Shown here one piece after another: positions 22,087 through 37,000 of a stretch of DNA of 64,000 nucleotides. Within the stretch, counting starts at the first letter, position 1. The number at the start of each line of letters is the position of its first letter. Where the stretch lies: positions 29,911,345 through 29,975,344 of the forward strand of contig NC_058190.1 of the NCBI RefSeq assembly GCF_907165205.1, read 5' to 3'. The notes under the pieces are model-generated. The model was not told the origin of the DNA and ran no database searches. It was given only the letters and a program-made list of their open reading frames with translations. Position numbers and translations under genes: made by a program. The stretch comes from Coccinella septempunctata (lineage: Eukaryota > Arthropoda > Insecta > Coleoptera > Coccinellidae).

Positions 22087-25000
22087 CTGAAAATTTCATT
22101 CATATTATTTTAAAACGTCAATAGGTGTGTCTCTTTTTTATTATTTCAAGTTTGGATTTTTCAGGATGATGAATATGCACAACTTTCGGTATATGATATC
22201 CGTAAAATGAAGGTTTTGCTGAAATATGGATTCCTGAATCATATCAAGAACAAGGATTATAGGGTAAAAATATAGGAAACGCCCTCATATCTCTAGTACT
22301 AAAAACCGACATTGAAAACACACTTGACAATGAGACGTCGGTAAAACGTACTTTCAATACAGAAAAACACTTTAATAACAGTTTTCTGTTTTATAATTGA
22401 GGAGCGCGAAATTCGAATTCTATTCCTTGTATTGAATTTTAATATCGACTCTGTTGAGACCAGAAAATAAACATATTGAACGAAAACACAAAAGTAATGT
22501 TTTGTTTTGTGATCAGGATGTTAGTTTTCATCTGAATATTGTTTGGAATCAATTAATATCAATGGAATACACTGTTGGATGTGCTATATTTTTAATTGCA
22601 ATTTATGAAGAAATTTTCAAAAATTCAAAATTATGGACAACAAATAGAGCTTTGATGCTTTTAATTAGAACACAAAAGTATATGGGTATCGGCTATATCT
22701 TAAATGTGTTATTTCTGTGCAATACGTTGTTTTGTATTAATAACCTTGGTTGAATTTTTACAAGATACAGGGTGATTCAGAACTCAAGGCGAAAAATTGA
22801 GGAACGTATACAGGCAACTATTCTTGATAAAAAAGATACAATAAAACTTGTGGATATTGCCTTGTTTCCGAAATATAAGTGTTTCAAAATTTCTGCATGT
22901 CATCAATTTTAAACCAGAGCAGATACACAAAATCTGATACCCCATTCTCGTTCTCTTTTTCTGAGAAACTAACAATAGTAGAAGTCATTTTTGGCCACTT
23001 TCTTTTATTTTCGAGTTATAAGCAAAAAGTGGAAAAATGGCGATATCGAAATAAATTTATATCTCCGCTAATGTTGATGATAAAGCTCTGAAATTGAAAC
23101 ATTATACAGGCACTTTTTTACGTAGAATCCAGTGGCGTGCTCGCCATTTCAGCAGGACTTTTAATTACGAGGCTATGACCCAAAGTTATGTTTTTTTTTG
23201 AATGGGAACACTACTTTTCTGTGAAATTTTTTGGAAGCTTAATTTTTACTGATTCCAAAAAAATTTAACATCATATGGCTTGTATCAATATAAATAATAG
23301 AAAATGGTCAAAAACCTTTTTCCTCAATATTTCCATGGTTTCAACTTTTGATGAGCATAAAAAAATATAGCATCGTATGATTACCACTGTCTCCTTCTAT
23401 AAGTCCTTTCATTATTATGAAAATTTATGAAATATATCTTGATTCAAATTTTGTGAAAATTGGTGAAAAGCATAGAAAGAATGATATTGCCGGGAGGAGA
23501 CTGCTTTTGTTATGGGAAACTCTATTTTTCTGTGCTCGTCAAAAGTTGAAACCATAGAAATATTAGGAAAAAGTGTTTTTGACCATTTTCTATTATTTAT
23601 ATTGATACAAATCATATGATGTTATATATTTTTGAAATCAGTAAAAACTAAGCTTTCAAAAAATTGCACAGAAAAGTAGTGTTCCCATTTAAAATACATA
23701 ACTTTGGTTCATAGCTTCGTAATTCAAAATCCTGCTAAAAAGGCGAGCACGCCACTGGATTCTACGTAAAAAAGTGCCTGTATAATGTTTCAATTTCAGA
23801 GCTTTATCATCAATATTAGCGGAGATATAAATTTATTTCGATATCGCCAATTTTCCACTTTTTGCTTATATCTCGAAAACAAAAGAAAGTGTCCAAAAAT
23901 GACTACTACTATTGTAAGTTTCTCAGAAAAAGAGAACGAGAATGGGGTATCAGATTTTGTCTATCTCCTCTGGTTTAAAAGCTGTAGTACTAAAACATCG
24001 AAATTTGCCCACCCTGTACACTAATTGCATGATTTGCCTATTCTAAGTGGATTCGACTGCATTAATAATTCGTTCCATTAATTGTTCTTTATCATTAATT
24101 TGCACTCCGTAAATAGCTGATACATGTGTCCCCATACAAAATTATCCAAAGGATTCAAATCAGGTGATCTCGCTGGCCATAGCACCTTCGATGATCGTCA
24201 GAAAACACCCGGCGAGCATTTTGTCGTCTATTAGGAAATCTCATGTTGTACTCCCGACAAGCTTTCAATGAGCTACCATCACAAAAACCGTACACAAAAA
24301 TAATATCTGGATATTCTTCGTTAGAAAACTGCACGTTTAACAGAAGGACTAAACCGCAAAGCAATTTTTGAATTGGCAAACAATAAGTGTTTTGTCACCA
24401 GGTGACATTCATCTCATTTATTTCTAGGCTTACTGTAATTTATGAAATTTAATTGGTTGCATACAGAAACATTAATGTCCAAAAACTCGGAAACAAGGCC
24501 TCATCGGCTAAAAATTTTTTTTACGTTTAATCAAGAATATCAGTTTCTATATGTCCCATAAGTTTTCGCCTCGAGATTTGAATCAGCCCGTATATCAGAA
24601 ATTAATATGAACCAATATTCACTAGACCATCATAGCATAAACATTTCAGTTCTTTACATATTATCAATAGAATTTTCAGAACCGCACTTGAAATTTTATC
24701 CACTTCGGATAGATAGAAATCCTATGGTTTAAACGTGTTTTAAGAATTCAATCATTGTTCACTGCAACGGTGCATACGGTTATAACCTAATGTAACACAT
24801 GTGTAAATTTCACTGTAATTTTTTTATATTTTTCAAAGCGTGAAAATTTTAAACCTGAATTTACCTAGCTTTACATAATGCAACACAGTTTTTTTTCAGA
24901 AACCATTTTCCGAATATTCGAATTTAAATATTTCACATAAAAAAAAAGAGTAACTCTCGTCCTAATGTAAAGGATAGACTAAATTCGGCGTCTACTGAGA

Positions 25001-28000
25001 GGATCTCGACAACTATATCAGTTAGAAGAAAACGGATGAAACATTCTCAAGCTGTTTTTTCCTGAGTAATCCAAATCTGAAAAAGGAATCGGCCTATCAT
25101 TCCTAGATTTTGAGTTATGGACAAAAATCGAGTAATTTTCAATTATGCTGAATTAGAAATGGATGCATAGGAAAAGAAATTCAAAAATCGGTAATACCGA
25201 TCACAGAGTATTGAGACCACGAAAAATAAATCAGTCGCTTTGGTATGGTAACAACCTAGTTATTATTCAATAGTGAAACAGAAATCAAGAAGAAGTTCAT
25301 ATTTTTCTCTCAAGAAATGTTTTGGTGAATAGTTATATATACATTTTTTAAATCGGAAATAAATTTCCAGTAAGATGAAAGAACTTTCAACTATAGCTTA
25401 TATTTATTATTATAAAAAAATCAGAAACCCCTGTCATATATTGAAAATGACTGGATCGAAAAATTTAATGAAGTCATATTCGAATTACTCGTAAAAAAGT
25501 GCCTGGTGAATGTCATAATCATATTCGAGTACTAGTTGAAATAGCATTATTGAAAATGGAAAATTCTCAATTTTTGTTTATAACTCAAAATCTAAAAATG
25601 ATTCTATTTTCAGATTTGGATTTGTCAGGAAAAAAGAGCCCGAGAATGTATCCGTGTTCTACTAGCTGCTATAGTTCTCGAGATCCCCTCAGTAGACAAC
25701 GAATTAAGCCCACCGTATACATTATAATAAAGAATTTTTCTTTCATTAAAACATTATTTTTCTAAAAAAATAGAAATTCAGGTTTTTTAACAATTTCAGC
25801 ATTGTATGCATTTCGTCCAGAGTAGATATATTTAAAAATCCATGAAAGGAATCTTAAATAGTTTCCATCAAGATCATTATATCTTCATTATGCCCACATT
25901 GTAACAGAATATTGGAAACATTTCCTTTAATGCCTATTTTTCTAGATCAGTGTTCAATGTTACACTAGTATAGAATATATAGGACTCAGTTCAGCATTAG
26001 AAATTCTTTCAAAAACGTGGCCAACTGAAAAAACATGGGAATATATATATATATATATTTATCCCACTCCAAATCCAATTTATATCGAATAATGTGTGTC
26101 AAAAATAATACGCCTCACTGGATAAACCAATGGGAGCAATCAATATGTTTATGTTTTCAATCGCGAAAACATGCCTATTGAAGGTCACCCTTGAATTGAT
26201 GAAATGATAAAAGCTAACAATTCGAGCACCAGGGTGTTTTTCAGGAAAAAATCCCACAATTTGACGATGTTCCCTAGTTTGTAAACATGCTACTGATGAT
26301 TGCTGAATTAGATAAAGTCCAAGACGTGTTCGGTAAATTAAATGAATTTTCACCCTCGACATTGTGTCAATCGAATGATTCTCATTCTTGCCGCGTGCCG
26401 TTAGAATTCCTTTTCAAGGGAACATCAGGAAAATATTTATTTTTGTAAGAGTCCGAGGAAAAACATTCGATAGAAGTGCGAGAAATTTCAAGAAAATCTA
26501 ATGATGTATTAGTACCTTCTATTCAAAAACAAACTCCAGCTTCAAAATGAATATTTCGTTCCATAGGACGCTATGGGTTATAATTACCGTAAAAGACAAA
26601 AAAACGTTTTGTAAGTGATTTCACTTCCTTCTGAAAGATGAACAGAGGGAAACAATTAATATGCTACAGAACACCGAAAAAATAGGAAAATATATTTTTT
26701 ACACAAAAATGAAATAAATCAAATTCAAAGTTATTTCCCCAAATTGCAAATTAATCGGATGAACCCTCAAATATAATTTATACGAAAATTAAAAATATAG
26801 GTATAGAATATATTATAGGAAGCAATGGAAAAGCAGATTACAATCATTTTTCAACATTTACAAATCGTATTACAAAATTCAATTACAGATAAGTATATCG
26901 TTGTTGACTGAAAAAATATTTGGTAATCTTCCGTGCGAATTATTGAAACTTGAGAAATACCGTAGAATATATTTTTATTTTATAGCATATTCGCGTTGCG
27001 AAATGAGATTGAAGCGCTATGGGTGAGTAGTTACGGAACCATAGTATTGCTGTTATTGTTATTGTTTTCATAACCTTAAAAGCTTATCGCTTTTTGAGGG
27101 GTCGAGTTTGGATGCGTGTTTTGTTGTTTAAGGACTGAAAGTGAACATAAAGACTTGTTGCTCAGTGACCTATATTATCATTCGAATCTAGGTGCTCCCC
27201 AGACATAGACATAAAGACATGGACTGTGCCTTCCCTTTATATCTATGCATGAAATACGGTCAAAAAGTGACAGAGAGAAACGCACGTCGGGCATGCATTT
27301 GTCTTTTTCTAGAATTTTGATTGGTCCACACTCACCTCTATATGAACACAAAAGAGACAGGTAAATGCCCGACGATCATTTCTCTCTTTCTATAAAAAAG
27401 ACATTTTCATGCTGACATTGCTCAGTCCATGTCTCTATGTCTATGTCCCCTGAGGCTAATTTCTATGGTTACAGCCATATTCTTTTTACTCTGGCTGCTA
27501 CTTGAGGGCGTATATTTTGCAACTCTTTTGTAACTGCAGCTTAATAAAATTCTTGGAATCTTCCATGAAAGTGCTTCAATTCTTTATTGATGAATTTCTC
27601 CATGAGTGTGTTCAATTTCATCATAAGGGTATTGTAATAAAACACACTATAAGATAGTTATTCTATTGCCAATAGAATAACTATCTTATAGTGTGTTTTA
27701 TTACAATACCCTTATGATGCTTCAATTCTATTCATGAATCCCTGATTAAAAAATAATGTAAGTTATGTTTACTACAATTGAAATAGTAGATTGGTCTTAT
27801 CATAAGCATTTTTTCATTCATTATTAATTAGTTATAGTCTCTGATTCATAAATCTGTACTTAGTACCTAGACGAAAAAGTGAATTTTCATACTTCAAATA
27901 ATATCAACTATTTATTGAGGTAATGGAAGTTTTCAATGTTTTTATTAATCAGTACGTACTTTTAACTTATTTTCAATGGATTTCCATTATTCCTTATTTC

Positions 28001-31000
28001 AGTCAATAATAGAACTGGTCAATATTCTAAGTGGAATGATATTATGTTTGATCCGTTGTATTTTATGGTATTTCGACAAGTTCTATCTTGTGTTAAAAAC
28101 TCGCCCTTAATAAAATGTAATTCATTCTCTTCGGTGCAGGATATTATGAATGAGAAATTTTGATGATGGCGATTGAAATTGGTGGATAATCATTTTGGCT
28201 CTGGCTGTTTTCAATATCTTTTTGTTCTGGAAATGTTGGAAACAACTCTAATAATTATGCCAGATATACACGACTATTTACATTTGCCCTATATTTACAT
28301 GTAATCGTCGCTTCATTTTCAATTATAGACGGGAGCTGCTCTCTTTATTCACACGGAAAACAAATATCTAATCAAAACTCCCTCGATAATTAAATAGCTC
28401 GAACAAACACCCGGATATTGCAATACTTTTGTTATATGAATTTAATGACAGAATAAACTATAACAGCTAAAAATTTGCCTAAGTTTGACTAGCTATAACT
28501 TCAACATTGCAAAGTATTGTCATTTGTTTGTATGTTACTGACGTAAGGTATTTTTTTTCTTAATCCCTTTTTTTTGTACAGGCTGTCATTTGTCAATGTA
28601 GGACAGCCAAAAATTTCCGTTTTTTGACTAAGAATTTGGAAATAGGGCCTTACAAATTTCTTTTCGATGCTGGGTAGATTGATTTTGACATTTCCGCTCA
28701 ATTCTGTCAGATTAATCTAGAATCAACTCAAATCTCGGCTTAATCTTGAACTGAGCAACCTGGTCTAAGAGGATTTTCTGAACTCTTATAATAGTTGGGG
28801 AGCCCAAGAGGGAAATTCAAGATTTACTCAAGCGTGTCGAATTAATATAAGGGGAGATAACTTGGACCCTGTAGTTCCATTTAAAAAAAATGACGGTGAC
28901 GTCATTACTGGAAAGTAATTCACCCTGTATATCAGATTATTATTTTAAAATACGGTGAATTAAAATCAAAAATCTACGTTTTCAGGATTATTTCTTAAAA
29001 CGGTCTGTTCAGCTTAAAATGACTTTGTTCCATACTTTACGGACACAGTGTATAAATATTACCTGAAAAAGTATATGAATTGAAAAAATACTCGAATTCA
29101 GAGCCAATGAATCAGCGTTCAAAATTTATACAATTATTTTTACAATTTCCTCGATTCAATCAAACAAAACATAAACAACATTCTTCTATGGGTAAGTGTA
29201 CATTCCCAGTACTAACCTGAATTTCGCAACTTGAAATTTAACTACCAATACAGTTTCCATTTTCCACAGACGCCCGAGAGGTTAATAATTCTTGCGAAGC
29301 GAGTATGTCTAACTTCCGATAGCAGTTCATTGAAATAAATCGAAAAAGTTTGAGAATCTCTATCTACGTGACTTCTGTATTCCACAGAAAAAAAATTCTC
29401 ATATTCAGGCAGAAGTATTCGATATTCGACATAAGAGCGCCTGCACATTCATGGTTTCCTTGTTTACAACAAGGTCATATTTTGACTGACATGATCATCA
29501 AAAAGTTCTAATTCTCCTCCGCCGGAGGCAAAAGTGCTGCTATGTTAACGATAACAACCGTTACTAGCCATATTTTCCAATAATCACGATTTCAAATATA
29601 AATCTCATCATTGAATTTCAAAGCGTTCGAAAAAAATAACATATATCATTCGGGGGAGAAGTTACTTTTTATGCCTCGCCTTCAATTAGGTACCCGCCGA
29701 ACTTTTGAGAGCAAACACAGGCTCGATATGAAAAGGGACAGTTCTCCTTATGAAAAATACACTATTTCTAAGCGATCCTGTAATTTTCTGATGATGATGT
29801 TATGCTAAAATTAAGAAAAAACCTGAAATAGAGCAGCATTAATGCAAAAACATTTTGGAATGCAAGAAAAGTATCGCGTCGGCGGAATCGTGGGTAGGAT
29901 TTGATAGATATGATATTTAATACATATACTCCGTTCAAATTTATTTTAGCAGTTGGTTGGCCATGAAATAATTTTATCAAGTTTTTGTAACTAGAACGGA
30001 GTATGGTTGGCACTCATGAAATGTCGTTAATGTCATAACTCCCATAGATAACGCCGTTGCCACAACTAATATCAATTTTTATTACGAAAATGCCGAAAGT
30101 GATTGAAAAAAAGAGACAGGGTTTCAGGAAGTGCTATTTAGAATTCAGGTCCACTCATTCAAATAGTTATTCCTTGATGTTCTGAAATCCACAATACGTC
30201 AGACGGTAGCGAAAATATTCAATGTAAGAGAATTCATATAATGTTTCATCTGAATCTAAACGACTTATATTTCAGCTGAATATTTCCACAATCAGAAAGA
30301 TTGTCAATAAAGAGGATGACAAAGAATTGCCTTCTATTGGGAGACCCAAAAAAGTGGTGGCATTTGAGAATTTTATGTTTGAGTGAATTGATGCGAAAAG
30401 TTTACTACAGGATTTTCGATGAATGTCATCGTAGAATAAGTTCCCGAAAATAGATTTTTCTATTTTTCATTTGACTTGTCCTATACATTGTTAATGTCTT
30501 AAGGTACCAATAAATACCTAATTATTATTGTTATATCAATGTATTTAGATGAACAGCCACAAATACGCGCCAGTTGTCCTATTAATTGAAATTTTCGTTC
30601 AAAGGTGAAGTTCATCTTGACTTGAAACTTCCTTTAATTCCTTTTACTTATATTGATGCAAGATGATTTTTGTTGATTAATTTAACATTCTTGTAATTAT
30701 CTGTTAATTCCTTCGAGAGATGCCCATTCCAAACCACTGCATCATATGCATTCCATCTTCCGGTTAATATTTTTGAAATCTACAACTGATGTAACTTATT
30801 CAAACTTTAGCCGAAGAAGATAACGAATATCAACTCCCCTCAAGCTAGTGCGTATTATGATATTATACTGATCTCTTGTATTTTCCATGCAAATAACTGG
30901 ATTTGGTATGCCTTCAATCAGTTTGCATAAACTTCAGTTATGTTCGTCACATATTTCCCGAAGAGATTCGACATTGTGATAAAATACGTAATAACACAAC

Positions 31001-34000
31001 CTTTTACGTAGAACGGGCAACATAGCGTTGATTTAAAACCCAAAAATGTTTTGACAAGCGTCATAAAGTGAAATGTGTCAAATTTCCAACCGAGTGCTAA
31101 AATAAAAAGTGAATGGAGTATAGCTGACTAGCTTGTACAGGGTGGGCAAAATTGGTGATACCTGAACTACAACTTTTTAACCCAACGAGATAGAGAAAAA
31201 TGAATGTATCATTCATGTCGTCTTTTTTCGAGAAACTAATAATGCATTCCTCTATCTTCTTTTGTTTTTGAGTTATAGGCCAAAATTTAAATTTCAACAT
31301 TGGTCAATATCTCCGTTTCTGTTTGTGCTAGGATTTTGAAATGAAGACATTATAAAGACACTTTTTTTATAGCAATCCAGTGGCGTACTATGATTTTTTC
31401 CAACAGGTATATTTTCTGAGCTATAAAATAAAGTTGTGATTTCTCTTATGAAAACAGAAGTTTTAAATGACCTTAAAAGAATCGCCATTTTTTTGCCGTT
31501 TCAGAAATATATCATACTTCTCCCTCAGTCTTCTAAGTCATTTTTAACTACTGTTTTCATAAGAAAAAATGCATATTTATGTTATCGCTCAGCAAATATA
31601 CCTGTTGGAAAAAATCATAGTACGCCACTGGATTGCTTTCGAAAAAGTGTCTGTATAATGTTTTCATTTCAACATTCTAGCATAAACAGAAACGGAGATA
31701 ATGACCAAAGTTGAAATTTTAATTTTGACCTACAACTCGAAAAAAGATAGAGATAGAGTTGATGACATTATTAGTTTCACGAAAAAAGGCGACCGTAATG
31801 TGCCATGCCTTCTCCTCTATCTCGTTGGGTTGAAAAAGTTGTAATTTAGGTATCACGAATTTTGCCCACCCAGTACATTATAATAATAAACGCAATTTAT
31901 TGACCAAAGGCCAAATGGACATCGACAGTATTTAGTCCTACAGCAGGGTAAGTTTATAATATTGAAATGTGAGATTGCACAATATTTGGAGATTGACGAT
32001 TTGGGAATTCAACATTTGGACAGAAAAAAAACTCAATATATTATATTGTACATTATTATATTGAACATTATTTTTATAGCAAATTTCACTTTGTCACTTT
32101 GCAACACAATCCGGGCACTTCATGTTTTTATTTTAAAGCTCTGAAATATGATCATACAACAATAAGTATTAATTCAGATGCATACCACCCGCTGATATGA
32201 ATATCGACAAGTGTTATGATCTTAATTGAACTAGCCAATTTGCCATCGTCAGGGCCCCAAATTGTCTAGTTCAATTCAGACTGTAACACTTGTGTATTCA
32301 TATCAAATGGTATAGGAAAAAGTATTTCTTTTGACCTCATCAAAAATCTACAGTTCAACATATTTGTACGAGTCAAAGACTCACCCTGAAGAATAATCTT
32401 CACTGCTCAAAAAGAAAAATATCAGTTATCAATTATTAATCAATACGGTGGTTGAAAATATGGTACAATGTACAATTGTGGATTTTGTATGTGGTGCTTG
32501 GGAAAGCCGAATAGTCTATTCATTTTTTCACGAAAACCTGCACCCTATCTAGATCCGCAAGACTTGCGCATACACTTAGTGTATGCGACTCTTCTGAATA
32601 CTTACCATAAACACATGATGTAATATGGAGTCCAACAGATGAAAAAGACACAAACTATAATAATAGTCATTTTCAGTGTCCTAATTTTTGCTTTACTCAG
32701 GAACGGCAAGCTCGATCTAGTTATACTATCTGAAAGAAAAAGAAAGACTTTTAGTGAGAAAAGTTATTTCGGTAGTTTGCAACCAGCATCCTCTTTCATA
32801 TTACAATTGCTGTGACAAGTTCTATTCATTATTGGCAAACCAAAATTGGAATAATTTAGAAAATATTTCCACTTCCACTACCCTCGGGCGAATAAGAATT
32901 AATCTTAATTGGAGTACAAATTAGTTCGGTCCGTTTTGAATAAATAGCTGTATTCGGGTTCGGCTTTTGGACGGTCCGAGGATGGTTCTAGAACTGCGCA
33001 GAGGATTTAATACTAGGGCGCAAGAGTTTTGCGCAGTCCTAGAACAATTCTCGGACTGTCAGAAAGCCGAACCCGAATACGACTATTAGCTCTGACTGTT
33101 ATTAAATTTTCTCATAGAGTGGTAACTGATTTTGGTGGTTTCAGAAAGGTTAGAATCATCCCGGTCTGGATTTATTGTTAGCCCTCGGCTAGATGCTGAT
33201 TTGAGCCCCCCAGGAAATGAAACGAGAACTATAGGCTCTTCCCACGGCAGCTAACGTGGTTTCGAATAGTTTTGAATTTAAACAACGTGGTTCGAGTGAA
33301 TTGCAGAAGGTTTTATTTTTATATCAGTGGCAAATTTACGATTCATCAATTATTCTTCCTATTTGAAAGAATAAGATTAATTATGCAACTCCACTTAAGA
33401 GTGGCCATAATTCAAACAGAACGAGATAATACAATAAGGGGTCTTTTACGAGTAAACCAAAAATAAAAACGAAAAGCAAGGGAAACAATGAAATTTAAGT
33501 AAAATTTGTAGCCACACTCTTGTGGTAGAGTATTCATTGGGAAATTCGCATACAATCAGGGTAGATAGAGGATACCGAGGCACTTCTAAACAACCTAATT
33601 TTATGGGTCTACCGTTCTTTGCTCCCAAGATCCAGGATGATTTACTAATTGTTTCAATTAATCTGAACTTATTAACCATCTGACACATTTTTGCACTATT
33701 TAATTCCTATATTCTCTGTACCGAGTGTATTGAGTCAGCAGCACGCAATTGTTGACACCTTTAATTTGGGTTGCTGATTCATATAAGCTGCCAGGCTGCC
33801 TTGAAATTTGGAAATAATTCCCTCTAACCGATAACTTTGTGAACCTCTTTTTAGATTGATAAAAAAACAGCGGCTTAAAAAAAGCGGCGAATATATGCAA
33901 TGAATTCGCATCGAATATTGCAGTGCAGCATATCGCAAGGTCATAATTGAGAAATTATTATTATCGCATTAATTCTTTAGGGTAATTATTCTAGGTGTAA

Positions 34001-37000
34001 TAACTGATAGAGACTGTGGTTAAGTTAAGAGGGGTCTACACCGTTTTACTGGTCAGTTCGAAAAGAGAAAATGAATATCTCGTCAGAAACGACTAATTTT
34101 TATTGCTTTTTTCATTATAATTCAATTCAATCAGTTCGTCATCTCGGAAAGTCATAAATTTTTTTATTCTTCAAACAGAAAAAAAAATTAAAATTTTTCT
34201 CACTGAAGAACAAATATTCATTCAAGTTATTAACTTTCCGAGGTGAAATTATCTCTTCCATGAAGTACCACATGCAAAAATTTCTCGAAAAAGCTCGCCA
34301 TGGGCTTCAATTCGTATCATGGTGAAATTGAAAAAAGACGTTCGTTAAGTACTGCCAACTTTTTGACGAAAGTGGAAACTGTTGTAATATTCGTAACTTC
34401 TACTTATAGTTCAAGTGTTCTGGCAACACCCCACATTCTGGTAGTCTTTCCCACTTTATGCCTTATTATATTATATTATAGGTACGGATGACGAGAAAGT
34501 ACCGTGGTATAAACTCCTCTTAAGGTAAGGTATTGAGTATCAAACTTGATGGTTGAAGCTAAGTAGAAACTCGATGGTTTAAGTTTACGAACATACTGTG
34601 TGCGCCTAACGATTTGTGTGCCTTCAATGAGGGATTCCTCAAGGCCTGCGAGCAAAGAGAAAGCCCCATAGAGTTATTACTTATTATTTAATATGTCTTG
34701 AGGAAGCCCCCAACATCTACGGCTAATGGCAAGAGCATTAATAATAAGTTTCCTACTGATAGGGACTCTGTGAATTATGTTTGCTATTTTAACGCAACAT
34801 TTTTCATAGAAAAAATATACACTCCAATCTCCATACTTGCTCGCCGTTTAGAAAACGGTTAAGGGACTACAGACAGAGTGCTATGGATTGACAAAATGGG
34901 AAAAACTTTATTCCAGGTCCGGCTCCAAAAAAAATATTAATTAGGCCGAAAAGACATATTGTACATCATTTATTTGAAATTTCATTCGAAAATTTGGAAA
35001 GAGCAGCATTATAAAATAAAAATAAGGTTGAAACAAATCTGCATTTTAAATTTTAAAGATAAAACTTCTTAACATTTTCTTAGCTGGAACAAGACAATGA
35101 TCATCTCAAAGGTCTTCTGATATATTCTTGATTTTAATAATAAAATAAAGCAGTCTATATGTATTGTTAAATTCGGTGAAGAATACACATTAGGTTCGAT
35201 ATTGGCTATCCCAAATTGTTTAAACCTGAAGTGTATTATCCACTAGAGTGGAAGAGTGGAAAAATGATAGGATATAAGAATTCTAGTTTCTTGATTTTCT
35301 GTTTTGGGTCACACTTAAAATGAAGATTGTATCCATCTAGTTATGCTTTCTTTGAAGTCAACATTATTCTCATTTACTTTCCATTTTTCAAGTAGTGTAA
35401 TGTTCTTTCGCACATGGGTTATTTGAAACTCACCAATGAGTGAGTTTCAATAGATAATAAAATTTTGTCTCAATAACAAGCGTGTCCTCTCGTTTTGTAA
35501 AAAGATTAGGATTCAGTAATTAGGGGAATGAGGGATAAGGGTTGATGAAAAGTACCATTGGGAAAAGACATTTTATTTGTTTTTTGATTTTCTGTCACCT
35601 CATTATCGAAACATCTACTAGGTTTGACTCAAGTTAATATAAAATATAATAAGTGAAAATGTATTATATATACCTACATTTAGTCTTACTCATCTTTTCC
35701 GGCCTTTAATTTAAAATTAATTGAGTTTAATTTCATTAATAGAAGTGAAGTTTTACTGAACCGTTAAAATTATTATTAGAGGGAACTAACTAGCATCAAC
35801 CTTCACGAAATCATATACCGGGTGGCCCACCCCAGACCCGGCGCTCATTTTGAGGGAGTAAATAAAGATATTTTGAAAATCTTTTCTTGTGGTGTGTGTA
35901 GGGTGTTCAAAAGCACAATTTTAAATTCTTGTCATATATACAGGGTGTTCTAAAACAAAGATATAGACCAAAGTTACATTTTTATTGAATACAACACCCT
36001 GTATTTGACCTCAAAAATGGAAGAACAAGCTCAAATTATGATGAGTTTCTTCAGATCACTTTGTACCCTAGAAGTACCCTTTACGAGATAATGGCGAAAA
36101 ATTGAAAATATAGAGTTTTTTTAAATACGTACCAATTAATGAAGAAACTAGTTACACCAGCGATACAGACAGTATTTTTTCGAGTAGAAAGTAAAGTTGG
36201 CTAATCCTACTCCAACACAAAAAAAAATTTCAACTCTGGATTCAGAGTTGAAATTTTCACTCGGTATATTCGAATATACCGAGTGATCATAATTCATCAA
36301 ACCTGATAGTTTCTCAGCAGTTTTTGACGATTATTTGTAGTTGATGTAGTGAATTAATTATGATCACTCTGTTATATTCCAGAGTTGAAATTTTCTCTAT
36401 GTGTTTTTTTTTAGGAGTAGCCAATTTGTCTAGTCAAATAATTATTGTCTGAATCGCTGGCGTAACTAGTTTATTCATTAATTGCTATTTGAAAAAACTC
36501 CATATTTTCTATTTTTCGCCATTATCTCGTAAAGGGTGCTTCTAAGGTATAAAATAATCTGATGAAACTCATCATAATTTGAGCTTTTCAATCCATTTTT
36601 GAGGTCAACACCCTGAATATATGACAATTATTTTAAATTGTGCTCTTGAACACCCTACAAACACCACAAGAAAAGATTTTCAAAATATCTTTATTTACTC
36701 CCTCAAAATGAGCGCCGCGTCTGTGGTGGGCCAACCGGTATATTTCAAATCGCAATAGCCAATAACCGCTTTATACGAAATCCTACATTACATGGGGATA
36801 ATCCCACTTAAATGTCTAGAGTACTTCGAAACTTGTTTCAGATCGGTGCTGGGGGAAAACTCTGTGAAAGAAACCACTCAACCGCTCCTGAAAACTTTTC
36901 TCCATTAGAAAGAATGAAAACTCGAGGACATTTCCACTAGTTCTTATAACTTATTTCAAAAATGCAATCAACAAGTGAGTAAAGAGTTAATTAAGTATAG

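Larger units (their letters stand above)
22766..24594 (-). mobile_element. DUF4817-type transposon, internally deleted, with foldback insertion
   Basis: Inverted ends match those of the 12197-15628 element: gatacagggtgattcagaac, then caaggcgaaaaattg on the left, and ttttcgcctcgag, then atttgaatcagcccg on the right. On the minus strand it holds an N-terminal transposase remnant joined directly to the C-terminal catalytic remnant. The low-coordinate half is occupied by a palindromic element (22885-24022). It lies in the last intron of the receptor. Confidence 0.75.

Noticed and set aside
22454..22753. Plus-strand 99-codon open frame
   Set aside because: AT-rich, no motif, no splice context; it sits in receptor intron. 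Likely chance.
23785..24024. Open frames within the palindromic arms (also 31436-31714 and 61885-62154)
   Set aside because: Mirror-image arm sequence of foldback elements; no protein motif.
26099..26362. Minus-strand 87-codon open frame
   Set aside because: No recognisable domain; could be an old transposon piece, but nothing supports a call.
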